Origin: Nitrospirales bacterium
GTDB taxonomy: Bacteria > Nitrospirota > Nitrospiria > Nitrospirales > UBA8639
Assembly (NCBI GenBank): GCA_021604265.1
Contig: BQIY01000014.1
Coordinates: 1-15,189, forward strand
Direction: 5' to 3'
Length of the DNA: 15,189 bases
The translations under genes were made by a program, and so were the position numbers. Below are positions 6,624 through 14,762 of this stretch, piece after piece (the first letter of the stretch is position 1; each line of letters opens with the position of its first letter). Below the pieces are notes generated by a model. That model had not been told where the DNA came from. It saw only the letters and a program-made list of their open reading frames with translations, and made no database searches.

Positions 6624-9600
6624 GTGAGTACTCAGGTGTTTCCCGATACAAAAAATAGAGACGGTGATGAACATCTTGTTATCACTCTCAAGAGACAACT
6701 TGAAGAATTGCTAATGGACGTTACTAGTTATTTGAATGCTGATGCGGCCACATTTTTTCTGTATGACGTTCAGACGCAGGAATTTGATTTGCCAATTTGT
6801 CACGGGCTTATCGATCCTAGCACCTTTGCGGATCCATCAAAATGTCCGCATACGTACGGAGATGCAGGAAGAATTGTTCGTGAACGCCGGGCCATAATCG
6901 TGGAAAATGTTAGTGATCATCCCGATCTGGATGGCCCCTTCGCTCGGAGAGAGAAAATCACGTCCTGTGCCGGGTATCCGGTCGAACATAAAGAAATGGT
7001 TTTAGGGGTTCTATTTGTCAACTATAGAAACGCCCATCATATTTTAAATGAGACTGATAAAGAAAAGCTTGAGGATATGACGCAGAGAATTGGTGCAACT
7101 ATTGCCAAATATGATATTCACGAAGTGCTGCGAAAAAAGCGATATCGTCGCGAATCGCAAGAGGATCAATCGCTACTCGCCATTCTTAGCCTTGCCAGAA
7201 ACGTCTTGAAGATGCCTGCCGCAATCTGGTTTCACGAACCTCAAAGGCAAGGGCTGTTTGTCAAGGCAAGTCGTGGACTCCCAAGGCCTTTTGATCAAGA
7301 AGCATTTGTGGCATCCGGCGGCATGAATGTGATCAGTAACGTATTCAAAACGGGAATACCTCAGAGCGTCAAAGACATGCGAATGATCGGTGGCGTGTTT
7401 CCATTTCCTGAGGAGGCTAAAAAAGCTGATTGGGCTTCAACGTTATGCTATCCAATATCCTTTCGACGAGAGACATATGGAGTGCTAGAGATCTTTACGT
7501 TTAAACCACATGAGTTTACACAGCAAGAACATGATACGGTTCGGCGTCTCGCGCAATTGGCGGGAGTCAACGCAGAGCATACTACAAATCGCCTAGAATC
7601 TGAGAGGCTCACCGAGGTTTCGCATACTCTCAGTGAGGCACCTGATTTTGAACGTGCAAAGGAACTTATCGTTGAATATGCTCGAAAATTTACAGGAGCG
7701 GATTCCAGCTCTATTTTGCTGATAGAAGAAGCGATGGACGAGGAGGGGAAAAGAATAATTGTTGGAAAGCGCTCACCAAAAGATTCGTTGGGAAGTGTGA
7801 CACCCAGATCACAAGGTGGTGTGACTGAATATATCATCACCACAGGTAAATCTCTTAAGGTTGATGACACTAATGAAGATCGTTGGGTAAATAGTAATTT
7901 GGTCCATGAAGGGATTCGCTCCTTTATTGGTGTTCCCGTTCAGATGGAAAAGGGAAGAATCGGAGTGCTTTTTGTTGATGGGTGTCGTGCCGGACAATTT
8001 GGACAGCACGACGTCCGGATACTTGAGAATTTGGCTAAGGAAGCTTCAGGGGCTCTTGGGTGGACACGCCTTTTCCTTAACCCTTCTAATCAAATCGAAA
8101 AAGCAACCGCAAACCTCTCTCGACTTGAAGATACACTGAAATCAATCTGTGAGGAAATCGAAGGCGATCCACAATCGAACTTCGAGTTTTCTGCAATTCA
8201 GCTTATCCGGCCAGAAGAAAATGTTATAGAGACTGTCTATGGCAGTCAAATTGCGAAAAAATGGACGGGTCTTGCGAGACATTATCTCGCAAAGGGGCAA
8301 GATATCCAAGCTGACATTGCATTGTCATATAAAACGGAAATTATTCAGGGTTGGGATGATCGGTTTGATTTTGGGTTGTATCAGGAGCAGGGCCATGCAG
8401 ATCTTGTACGGGTGTTTACGCCGTTGATGTTAGTACGCAACAAAGGGAGCAATCGCTATGTACAAGATTGGGTAAACAAATGTACGTGGAAGTCCAAATA
8501 CAAAAGGCAGGACGCCGTCGGTCATTGTGTGGAGATGATTCCAGAGTTTCCAGTGGACTTCACTGATGAGGGTGGTCGCCCACTGATCGAGGTTATTGGT
8601 ACGGTCGAAGCTGGTCGTACATCTCGATTTGGAATGATAGAATCTGACGAAGTCAAACGGCTCATTCAGCTTATTGCGCGAAAAGTTCTTGATATTCGCA
8701 GGGTACTACCCATCCATGTATTAGATACTATTGTTGAACATGCACGTCAAATCGTTCATGCGGATTCCGCTAGCCTACATTTCCCCTATGATCCTACTCC
8801 CGGACGATATGTGTACTTTGCCACTGCTGGGAGCGGGCCATTAGGTTTTAATTTTCTAGATGCGAATCCTCCTCGGCCAACAGGATTGGGAAGAAAGGCA
8901 TGTGAGGCGGGGAAGCCCAAATTCGTATCGATTCAAGAAGGGGAGGACAACAAGGAGGCGATTGAAGACTTGAACAAAGAAATGTATGCCATGGGAGTTC
9001 GGGCGAAGGCGGCATTTCCCTTTAATCTTGAAGGCCAGGAAGGTGTTCTCTATCTTCACTTCGTAAGGCCTCGTAACCTTACGGCAAATGAAGTCGGCTG
9101 GGTGAAACTTTTTGTAAATCGTGCAATTGCTGCAATCCGTCACGCAATGACCTACGCAAAGATGAGGGATCGTACACGTCAGTTGAGTACTATCCATGCA
9201 TTAGGTCAAATACTTGCTGAGGTTCCGGAAGCCCAGAATCTTTTGTACAAGATAGCTTGGACTACGCTTAATCTCTTTGCAGCAGATGTCGTCACAATTT
9301 TTGAATACTTTGAGGGTGGAATTAAATATAGTGGGCCACAGCAAAAAGCTGGCCGTCTTCGTGATCAAGGGAAACGACCGGTTCGTCAAGACAAAGAATA
9401 TATTCCAACCAGACTTGCACAGCACAATAATAATATTTTTGTTAATGATGTCCACGCTAGCGATATACTGATGAACCCAGAGCATAAGCGACCAAGTAGC
9501 GACCCGCATTCGTTTATCCAAAGGGAGAAAGTCAAGTCCGCGGCAGGCATATTGCTGAAGGTCGGTACTGAAATCGTAGGGATGATGTTTATTAACTATC

Positions 9601-10817
9601 GAAGGTACCATGAGTTTTCTGATGAAGAGAAACAAGTCATCGAAACGCTTGCATCATCTGCCGCAATTACTATCAAGAATCGGCGTTTCCTCGGAGCCTT
9701 GAATATTGGTCACCAAGCGTTGATCTCGAACGAGAATCTCAGTGAATTCCTCATCCTGATTTGCAAACAAGCTGTGGAGATTACTGGAGGAAATTTTGCT
9801 GAAATTCAATTTCTTAACCCAGAGAATAAGATGCTCAAACGCCAAGTCCAATATCCATCGGAGATAACGATCTTTCCCGATCGTTTTAACCTACCATTGG
9901 GGGAAAGATTCACTGACATTGCAGCTTTGAATTCGTTTGCACCTGACATAGAATATTCCGCAAATAGTACATTGATCCGGTCTAAACTCTGTGTCCCTTT
10001 ATTAGATGAACGGGATCGTATTCTCGGGGTACTGACTCTTTGTAGTTATGATAAGAAGTGGTTCAGTGACACCCGATCTTGGTCCATGAAAGCTCTTGCA
10101 CGAGAAGCAGTCCTCGGGATCCAAAAGGTCAGGGAGATGGAAGAAAGACGTAAGGCTGAAGCGCTCGCGGCGATGAACGAATTTGGGGCAAACTTTGCCC
10201 ATCGAGTCAGCAATCTACTTGGGACAATTTCACCAAATTTTTACGAAGTAAAAAAGGTCGTAGATAAAGGGGATTGGGATTTGGTTTCGGATTGCCTTGA
10301 AGACCTCAAATTTGACGTTGAAAAGCTTCAGCTTGTTATGAAAGCTGCTCAGGCCCTCAAGAAGTTTAAGGATGGGAAATCCAAAGCACTTCAGATTAAT
10401 GACGTTATTCATAAGTTAGTTAAAGAGTCAGCGAGACCATCAAATATAGATTTGAAGCTTACGCTAGATTGCAAATTACCGAACATTAGAATCAACCAAT
10501 TGTCTCTTGAGTATATGTTCAGTAATCTTATTGATAACGCTATTGAAAACATGCCCGATGGAGGAATTCTATCGATTAATAGTTATCTGTCGAGTGACGT
10601 ACAATGGATCGTCATCATGATTGATGATACGGGGCCTGGTATACCTGAAGAGACACGAGCGAGAATTTTTGAACCATTCTACACCACAAATCCTGAAAGC
10701 CTTGGGCTAGGTCTTTGGTTAGTTAAGCAGGCTTTTAATGAGACGAAAGGCGAAATTAGAATCTCAGAAAAATCTGGTCCTGGTACTCGTTTCACATTGA
10801 AATTTCCCGTGAATTAA
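6624..10817 (+). CDS. Soluble multi-GAF sensor histidine kinase
   Basis: The 1397-residue protein has no signal peptide or membrane helix and should be cytoplasmic. About seven GAF-type modules run in tandem: 15-165, 180-320, 328-480, 495-690 (very divergent), 697-845, 853-1018 and 1027-1170. Recurring GAF signatures include SCAGYPVEHKEMVLGVLFVN (114-133), SFIGVPVQMEKGRIGVLFVD (433-452) and SAAGILLKVGTEIVGMMFIN (972-991). A short coiled segment leads to the H-box FAHRVSNLLG with His1193, an HR-type box rather than the usual HExxxP. The ATPase domain is complete: N-box NLIDNAIENM (Asn1305), G1 DDTGPGI (1334-1340), F-box FEPF (1349-1352), G2 GLGLWLV (1361-1367), G3 GPGTRF (1385-1390). The start is GTG at 6624; an upstream stop lies six codons away and the next Met (32) lies inside the first GAF. 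The partner gene follows 5 bases downstream. Confidence 0.9.
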   Translation: MSTQVFPDTKNRDGDEHLVITLKRQLEELLMDVTSYLNADAATFFLYDVQTQEFDLPICHGLIDPSTFADPSKCPHTYGDAGRIVRERRAIIVENVSDHPDLDGPFARREKITSCAGYPVEHKEMVLGVLFVNYRNAHHILNETDKEKLEDMTQRIGATIAKYDIHEVLRKKRYRRESQEDQSLLAILSLARNVLKMPAAIWFHEPQRQGLFVKASRGLPRPFDQEAFVASGGMNVISNVFKTGIPQSVKDMRMIGGVFPFPEEAKKADWASTLCYPISFRRETYGVLEIFTFKPHEFTQQEHDTVRRLAQLAGVNAEHTTNRLESERLTEVSHTLSEAPDFERAKELIVEYARKFTGADSSSILLIEEAMDEEGKRIIVGKRSPKDSLGSVTPRSQGGVTEYIITTGKSLKVDDTNEDRWVNSNLVHEGIRSFIGVPVQMEKGRIGVLFVDGCRAGQFGQHDVRILENLAKEASGALGWTRLFLNPSNQIEKATANLSRLEDTLKSICEEIEGDPQSNFEFSAIQLIRPEENVIETVYGSQIAKKWTGLARHYLAKGQDIQADIALSYKTEIIQGWDDRFDFGLYQEQGHADLVRVFTPLMLVRNKGSNRYVQDWVNKCTWKSKYKRQDAVGHCVEMIPEFPVDFTDEGGRPLIEVIGTVEAGRTSRFGMIESDEVKRLIQLIARKVLDIRRVLPIHVLDTIVEHARQIVHADSASLHFPYDPTPGRYVYFATAGSGPLGFNFLDANPPRPTGLGRKACEAGKPKFVSIQEGEDNKEAIEDLNKEMYAMGVRAKAAFPFNLEGQEGVLYLHFVRPRNLTANEVGWVKLFVNRAIAAIRHAMTYAKMRDRTRQLSTIHALGQILAEVPEAQNLLYKIAWTTLNLFAADVVTIFEYFEGGIKYSGPQQKAGRLRDQGKRPVRQDKEYIPTRLAQHNNNIFVNDVHASDILMNPEHKRPSSDPHSFIQREKVKSAAGILLKVGTEIVGMMFINYRRYHEFSDEEKQVIETLASSAAITIKNRRFLGALNIGHQALISNENLSEFLILICKQAVEITGGNFAEIQFLNPENKMLKRQVQYPSEITIFPDRFNLPLGERFTDIAALNSFAPDIEYSANSTLIRSKLCVPLLDERDRILGVLTLCSYDKKWFSDTRSWSMKALAREAVLGIQKVREMEERRKAEALAAMNEFGANFAHRVSNLLGTISPNFYEVKKVVDKGDWDLVSDCLEDLKFDVEKLQLVMKAAQALKKFKDGKSKALQINDVIHKLVKESARPSNIDLKLTLDCKLPNIRINQLSLEYMFSNLIDNAIENMPDGGILSINSYLSSDVQWIVIMIDDTGPGIPEETRARIFEPFYTTNPESLGLGLWLVKQAFNETKGEIRISEKSGPGTRFTLKFPVN

Positions 10818-10822
10818 CTTTT

Positions 10823-12841
10823 ATGAATTCCCCTCAAAATCTCCGTACATTAATAGTCGAGGATGCTCCAAATTGGCAGAGGCTTTTTGCGAATGGTGCA
10901 AAACAAAAGCAGTACGACGTTGTCATTGCGAAATCCTTTGCAGAGGGGCTTAAAGCACTTGATAACGGACCTTACGAGCTCGCAATTATTGATGTAAGCT
11001 TGGTCACAGGAGACATATCGGACTCAAGTGGGCTCACTCTTGCCAAGAAAGCATGGGAGAGCCACTGCGTTCGGTCATTCGTGATCGCAAGTGGACATAG
11101 AGATAAATCACTTGTCTATAAAGCTCTAGGGAAAGAGATGACATTCACATTTCTCTCTAAAGGGGAAATTATTACAATCGCTGACCTTCATTGTGTAATT
11201 GATGAGGCAACTCATGTTAAGAAAAAAGGAGAGATTCATACTATTGCTGATCTCCATTGTGTTATTGATGAGGCAACTCATGTTGAGAAAAAAGGGGAGA
11301 TTCATACGACCAATAATCTCCACTTTGTTGCCGATGAATCAACTAAACATCAAAAAGTAGCGAAACAAATATTTGTTGCAGAGGATTCACCGAATTGGCT
11401 TCGCCTCATTAAAAAAACACTAATAACAATGGGGCTATCAACTGAGGCTGCGCAAAGTTATCCTCATGGTCTCAGTATTTTACGACGAAAACCTTTTGAT
11501 CTCGCGATTATCGACCTAGGTTTAGCGTGCAAGTTCGAACCTGAGAACCTTCATGGAATCCTTTTGTTGGAATGGTTAACCTACAAAAAAATTAAAACAA
11601 TTATCGTCAGCGGCCTCACTCCAACATACCTTACTGACGCACTGATGGAGGAATTCGGAACATTTCATATTTTTGATAAAGAAACCTTTGAAGTAGCGAA
11701 TTTCAGGGACACTGTTATAGAGGCATTGGATGATGTAGCTGAGCTTCCAAGCCCCACTCCATATGCTGAGTCAGGAAGGCGAAAGCGATTTGAAAAATTG
11801 ATTAAGAGAGTTCTCGACGAAAACTCTATGACAAAATTTGGTGGAAAAACATCAAAGGAACTGGTGGAAAAACATCAAGTTGATATCAATATTGATGAAG
11901 ACTTGAGTTCCCTTCGAACTCACCTTGGGCTAAACTCTCTGGACAAGAGCGTCTCCGGAGAAGCATCAGCCCCTCACCCTATTTCAGGTATATTTGGTTC
12001 ACAGGGTATCTGTCGGGGTTGCCGATTGGTCCCTTCATCGCATGAATATTTTGTTGGCCACGAGTTTAGCGATGAAAAAATTGGAGATTTACGAAGTGCC
12101 ATAGAGAAGGGCTTGTCGGTAACCGATCTACAACAACGTACTGCAGATCAAGAGGTATACACCACACTACTTCTCTGTAAAATTTCGGGGATAATTCAGA
12201 CTACATTATTCTCTTTTTTTGATCTTCCTGAATCACAAAATCGTAATGTTTATCTAGAGTTGGGCCTCGCTATTGGTTTGGAGCGGCCCTTCATTCTTAT
12301 AAAAAAGGTCGGAACACCCGTTCCTGCTCTCATTGATGGGCTTGATCATATTCAATTCCCCAGCTACTGGGGATTACGGCGGCTTTTGTCCGAACAGATG
12401 AAAATTGTCCCGGGTTGTATCCCTATCCCTATGAAGCATGCGCAACAGGTTGAGCAACCATACCTCTTGTTAGTCGGTGATGGAGACGAAGAAATAGACT
12501 TCATACATCATTGTTGCCTAGCTGTTGAAGAGCACAAATTAAAAAGCCGTACACTTATCGATCAGAGTACGAAACATCAACCATCACTTAATGAATTTAT
12601 TGCCTTGATCCAAGGAGCCATATATTGCGTTTGTCGTATAGATGAGGGAGCGTCGGCGCTTAGTTTCTTGGCAACTGGGATGGCAATTGCCTTCGGCAAA
12701 CCCTGTATCTTTGTAGCACGAAATAATAGGGAAATCCCATCCGATCTGAGAGGGCTTGGCTGTGAGCATTTCGATTCATTTTTTCAACTCCAAAAACTAC
12801 TCAATATAAAAGTGAAAGAAAAAAACGGCAACTATTTCTAG
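10823..12841 (+). CDS. Dual-receiver response regulator with tandem TIR/nucleoside-deoxyribosyltransferase-like domains
   Basis: The 672-residue protein begins 5 bases after the kinase stop with no clear Shine-Dalgarno, suggesting translational coupling. Receiver 1 (about 8-130) has E13/D14, phospho-acceptor D57, S90 and K113. Receiver 2 (about 181-305) has E187/D188, D231, S263 and K286. Both are complete. Between them lie three 22-residue repeats. After a linker (310-405, with CRGC at 397-400), residues 408-525 read YFVGHEFSDEK, LLLCKISGIIQTTLFSFFDL, NRNVYLELGLAIGLERPFIL and DGLDHIQFPSY. This is the pattern of Rossmann-like TIR/nucleoside 2-deoxyribosyltransferase-type domains, with the conserved Glu at 479. 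Residues 545-662 repeat the fold (LLLVGDGDEEI, SFLATGMAIAFGKPCIFVA, FDSFFQLQKLL), but Ala617 replaces Glu. No DNA-binding domain is seen, so the output is probably enzymatic or ligand-binding. Confidence 0.85.
   Translation: MNSPQNLRTLIVEDAPNWQRLFANGAKQKQYDVVIAKSFAEGLKALDNGPYELAIIDVSLVTGDISDSSGLTLAKKAWESHCVRSFVIASGHRDKSLVYKALGKEMTFTFLSKGEIITIADLHCVIDEATHVKKKGEIHTIADLHCVIDEATHVEKKGEIHTTNNLHFVADESTKHQKVAKQIFVAEDSPNWLRLIKKTLITMGLSTEAAQSYPHGLSILRRKPFDLAIIDLGLACKFEPENLHGILLLEWLTYKKIKTIIVSGLTPTYLTDALMEEFGTFHIFDKETFEVANFRDTVIEALDDVAELPSPTPYAESGRRKRFEKLIKRVLDENSMTKFGGKTSKELVEKHQVDINIDEDLSSLRTHLGLNSLDKSVSGEASAPHPISGIFGSQGICRGCRLVPSSHEYFVGHEFSDEKIGDLRSAIEKGLSVTDLQQRTADQEVYTTLLLCKISGIIQTTLFSFFDLPESQNRNVYLELGLAIGLERPFILIKKVGTPVPALIDGLDHIQFPSYWGLRRLLSEQMKIVPGCIPIPMKHAQQVEQPYLLLVGDGDEEIDFIHHCCLAVEEHKLKSRTLIDQSTKHQPSLNEFIALIQGAIYCVCRIDEGASALSFLATGMAIAFGKPCIFVARNNREIPSDLRGLGCEHFDSFFQLQKLLNIKVKEKNGNYF
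11159..11356 (+). repeat. Three 66-bp in-frame tandem repeats (22 residues each) between the receivers
   Basis: Units at 11159-11224, 11225-11290 and 11291-11356 encode KGEIITIADLHC..., KGEIHTIADLHC... and KGEIHTTNNLHF.... Units 1 and 2 share most bases, including an identical run over GATGAGGCAACTCATGTT; unit 3 has drifted. Unit 1 starts at the conserved receiver Lys113 and covers the last helix of receiver 1. The array therefore looks like amplification of that helix into a linker. Confidence 0.9.
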
Positions 12842-12956
12842 CAGCGAGCTGAATCCTTCATTGAAATTCTGACAGACTCGCGCCTCAGCTTGTTGAATTA
12901 CCGTAATCGATTTTCCTTCCAAGCTAGTAAGCGCACTCAATTCACGAAATCTTGAT

Positions 12957-13140
12957 CTAGGCGCTTCGAAAGACCCTGAAGGCTTGCATGACTCTAGCTA
13001 GCTGTTTAATGCGTCGGTGATACCGTTCAATGCGATTCGTGAGACACGTTATGGCGGCTCAAATTTTTGGTCATGAGCCAACACAAGTAAGGAAGCATGA
13101 TCTCGTGGCCAAAATGACTACATTTAAAGTTTTTCGAGGT
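12957..13140 (-). pseudogene. IS6-family transposase relic with the catalytic core deleted
   Basis: On the minus strand one frame reads SKNFKCSHFGHEIMLPYLCW near 13137-13078. It fits the N-terminal start of IS6/IS240-type transposases (LFKxxHFxxEIILxxVRWY). Shortly after, in another frame, TNRIERYHRRIKQLARVMQA and FRVFRSA (13040-12960, stop at 12957) match the C-terminal NRIExDHRRIKRRxRPMxGFxSFRSA. The roughly 130 residues between, carrying the DDE triad, are missing. No convincing inverted ends flank it. It is an internally deleted, non-functional remnant. Confidence 0.65.
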
Positions 13141-13242
13141 ATTGGTAGGCGATTCATTGCTGACATCCTACCGATTATGGACTGTTGGAAACAATTTTCT
13201 TAACTGGTTTAATTGCCTAAATCGTACAAATTATTTTTAATT

Positions 13243-13341
13243 CTACAGGATGCGTTCTTTGCTTACTGATACCGTCTTCCCCTCCTCTCCTGTTACCCTC
13301 ACCGTATATCCCACACGAACGTTTTTCATCTTAGTCAGATC
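13243..13341 (-). pseudogene. C-terminal fragment of a small unknown protein
   Basis: A minus-strand frame reads DLTKMKNVRVGYTVRVTGE, then EGKTVSVSKERIL and stop, bounded upstream by TAG at 13342. The pattern DLTKMKNVxVGDxVxV resembles the C-terminal end of small exported proteins seen in environmental bacteria, with a short beta-rich repeat. An internal ATG at 13329 could start a 28-residue peptide, but a truncated C-terminus is more likely. The region around it (13141-13416) contains nothing else I can support. Confidence 0.35.
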
Positions 13342-13449
13342 CTATTCATTACTGTGTTTATCATGAGTCTCAGGAAGCCACTTTAGGGTATGGCGACGGG
13401 TGAAAGTGGAACGGGTTGACCTGCCCCTATTCTTTGGCCATAGAGGATG

Positions 13450-14286
13450 TTAGGTTTTCCGAATGATGGCTCCCTCAAAGACCGCCGCAGGCACTTGGTA
13501 GCCGAGTGCACTGTGGGGCCGTTCGTAATTATACCGTCGTCTCCAGTCTTCGATCACGACCCTGGCCTCGACCAAGCTCTGGAAGAGTTCGGCATCGAGA
13601 CATTCCCGACGAAACGTGCCGTTGAAGCTTTCGTTACTCCCATTCTGCCAGGGTTTGCCGGGTTCGATTCGACACGGAAGAATCTCCTGGTCGTTTAAAA
13701 ACGTCGTCAGCTTGTGGGCAACGAGTTCTGGGCCATTGTCACTCCGCAGGTACCGCGGGCGACCATACCGGGCAATGAGCTGTCGCAAGACCTCAATGAC
13801 TTGTTGGTGTGTCAAGGAACGCCCCACGGCAATGGCCAAACAAAACCGAGTGGCTTCATCTTTGACGGTCAGGCATCGGAAGGGCTCTCCCTGGCCATAG
13901 CTATCATGCACGAAATCCCAACTCCAGACATCGTGTTGGGTCTTGGCTTTGGGCTGGACGGTGCAACCAGTGCGAATTTTTCTCCGACGTTTGCGGCTCG
14001 GAAGCCCTAGCCCTTGTTGCTGCCATACCCGGTGAATCCGCTTGAGATTCACCTGCCAGCCGCGGCCTTGGAGAAAACGCCCGGCTAACCGATAGCCCCA
14101 ATGAGGATAGCGCTTGCCCACCCCGCGGAGGGCTTGAGCCAACCGAGCATCTCGCTGGATGATACGGGAGGTATAGCCCAGGCCGGAACGTGGCGTCGAG
14201 CAGAGCCAAGCGGCGCGACCCTTTCGAAGCCCACGAGCACATGCGGTCCGAGCCACTTGGCGCCGAGCTCGTGGGCTTACCCCTTT
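13450..14286 (-). CDS. IS3-family transposase OrfB (DDE integrase core), made as OrfAB by -1 frameshift
   Basis: Translated after a -1 shift on orfA, this frame gives GVSPRARRQVARTACARG, then YPHWGYRLAGRF and KRIHRVWQQQGLGLPSRKRR, the usual helical region. The rve catalytic core follows: first Asp in DVWSWDFVHD, second Asp in YLRSDNGPE, Glu in NGSNESFNGTFRREC. Exactly 35 residues separate the second Asp and the Glu (DD35E). It ends RRRYNYERPHSALGY..., standard for the family. OrfAB would have about 363 residues. The frame is open upstream to 14424, but that part only shadows orfA. It catalyses excision and integration of the element. All catalytic residues are present, so it is probably active. 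Confidence 0.9.
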   Translation of the reverse strand, partial: KGVSPRARRQVARTACARGLRKGRAAWLCSTPRSGLGYTSRIIQRDARLAQALRGVGKRYPHWGYRLAGRFLQGRGWQVNLKRIHRVWQQQGLGLPSRKRRRKIRTGCTVQPKAKTQHDVWSWDFVHDSYGQGEPFRCLTVKDEATRFCLAIAVGRSLTHQQVIEVLRQLIARYGRPRYLRSDNGPELVAHKLTTFLNDQEILPCRIEPGKPWQNGSNESFNGTFRRECLDAELFQSLVEARVVIEDWRRRYNYERPHSALGYQVPAAVFEGAIIRKT

Positions 14287-14540
14287 TTTGCCTGCAGTTC
14301 CTTCATCACTTCGACTTCTAAGTCCCGTTCCGCCAGGACCTTCTTGAGCCGAGCATTTTCCTGTCGTAACTGGCGCAGTTCCCGAACATCCGCTATTTCC
14401 ATCTGGCCAAACTGGCGTTTCCATCGATAGATCGACTGCTCCGACACTCCGTGCTGACGAGCAGCCTTCTCAATCGTCCCGGCTTCAGCATCGCGAAGAA
14501 TGCGCACAATTTGTTCTTCGGTGAATCGCTTCTTCTTCAT
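14277..14540 (-). CDS. IS3-family OrfA (helix-turn-helix plus leucine zipper)
   Basis: The 87-residue protein starts MKKKRFTEEQIVRILRDAEA and contains a helix-turn-helix (AARQHGVSEQSIYRWKRQF, about 26-44). A heptad-type coiled coil follows (LRQLRQENARLKKVLAERDL, about 55-74). This is the IS407-type OrfA, which binds the element ends and dimerises. The slippery heptamer A_AAA_AAG lies at 14289-14283 on the minus strand, just before its TAA, and sends part of the ribosomes into orfB. A GAGGA-type Shine-Dalgarno precedes the ATG. Confidence 0.92.
   Translation of the reverse strand: MKKKRFTEEQIVRILRDAEAGTIEKAARQHGVSEQSIYRWKRQFGQMEIADVRELRQLRQENARLKKVLAERDLEVEVMKELQAKKG
14283..14289 (-). promoter_or_regulatory. 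Programmed -1 ribosomal frameshift site
   Basis: The heptamer A_AAA_AAG is in the correct phase with orfA (GCA AAA AAG GGG TAA). A -1 slip continues with GGG GTA AGC CCA, the orfB frame. The downstream sequence GAGCTCGGCGCC and nearby inverse GC-rich stretches could form a stimulating stem. This is standard for IS3-family elements. Confidence 0.8.
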
Positions 14541-14694
14541 GTTGGTCCTCCTCAGGTTGAGGAAAACCTAACATACCCTTCGTCCAAAATTCGGGGGGCA
14601 CTCCAGGGTCATGAATTTGCTGGGTCTTGTATGCTTCGGATTTGGGGTCAGATTTGAGGCCATTGCTTGATCTTACATACATGGTTCTTTCTGG

Positions 14695-14762
14695 GCCTCA
14701 CGAGCTTGGAGGGCCAATTGGTCGTTACGGGTGACGCAGACTCGCAGCATCAAGCGTTAGGC
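14695..14762 (+). other. attC-like dyad, copy B (left box degenerate)
   Basis: The right box GTTAGGC (14756-14762) is intact. The left box reads GCCTCAC (14695-14701) instead of GCCTAAC, losing the invariant AAC of integron attC boxes. Other differences from copy A (GAGCTTGG, an extra C in GTTACGGG, CGCAGC) lie inside the loop region. If this was ever a recombination site, this copy is probably weakened. Confidence 0.3.

Larger units (their letters stand above)
13417..14605 (-). mobile_element. Complete IS3-family insertion sequence (1189 bp) with 4-bp target duplication
   Basis: The element spans TGACCTGCCCC... at 13417 to the inverse of TGGAGTGCCCCCCG... at 14605. The ends are imperfect inverted repeats of about 44 bp; their inner 14 bases, ATGTTAGGTTTTCC, are perfect (13447-13460 and 14561-14574). 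GGGT flanks both sides (13413-13416 and 14606-14609), a 4-bp target duplication as expected for IS3 relatives. Two overlapping minus-strand frames with a frameshift site fill it. It appears complete and recently inserted. The orfB stop codon lies inside the left inverted repeat. Confidence 0.85.

Noticed and set aside
11126..11323. 65-codon minus-strand frame with repeated motif
   Set aside because: Its internal repetition is only the antisense reading of the 66-bp tandem repeats in the effector gene.
11159..11356. Short CRISPR-like array
   Set aside because: The units are contiguous with no spacers, in frame with the protein and multiples of three in length.
13179..13195. GGACTGTTGGAAACA as an IS6-type terminal inverted repeat
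   Set aside because: It resembles IS6 ends, but its orientation points away from the transposase relic and no partner end is visible on the other side.
13904..14242. 112-codon minus-strand frame inside the IS
   Set aside because: It is in a third frame relative to orfA and orfB and lacks transposase motifs; orfB explains the same bases.
13447..14574. IS boundaries at the perfect 14-bp inverted repeat
   Set aside because: No target duplication is found there; the outer imperfect ends give a clean 4-bp GGGT duplication.
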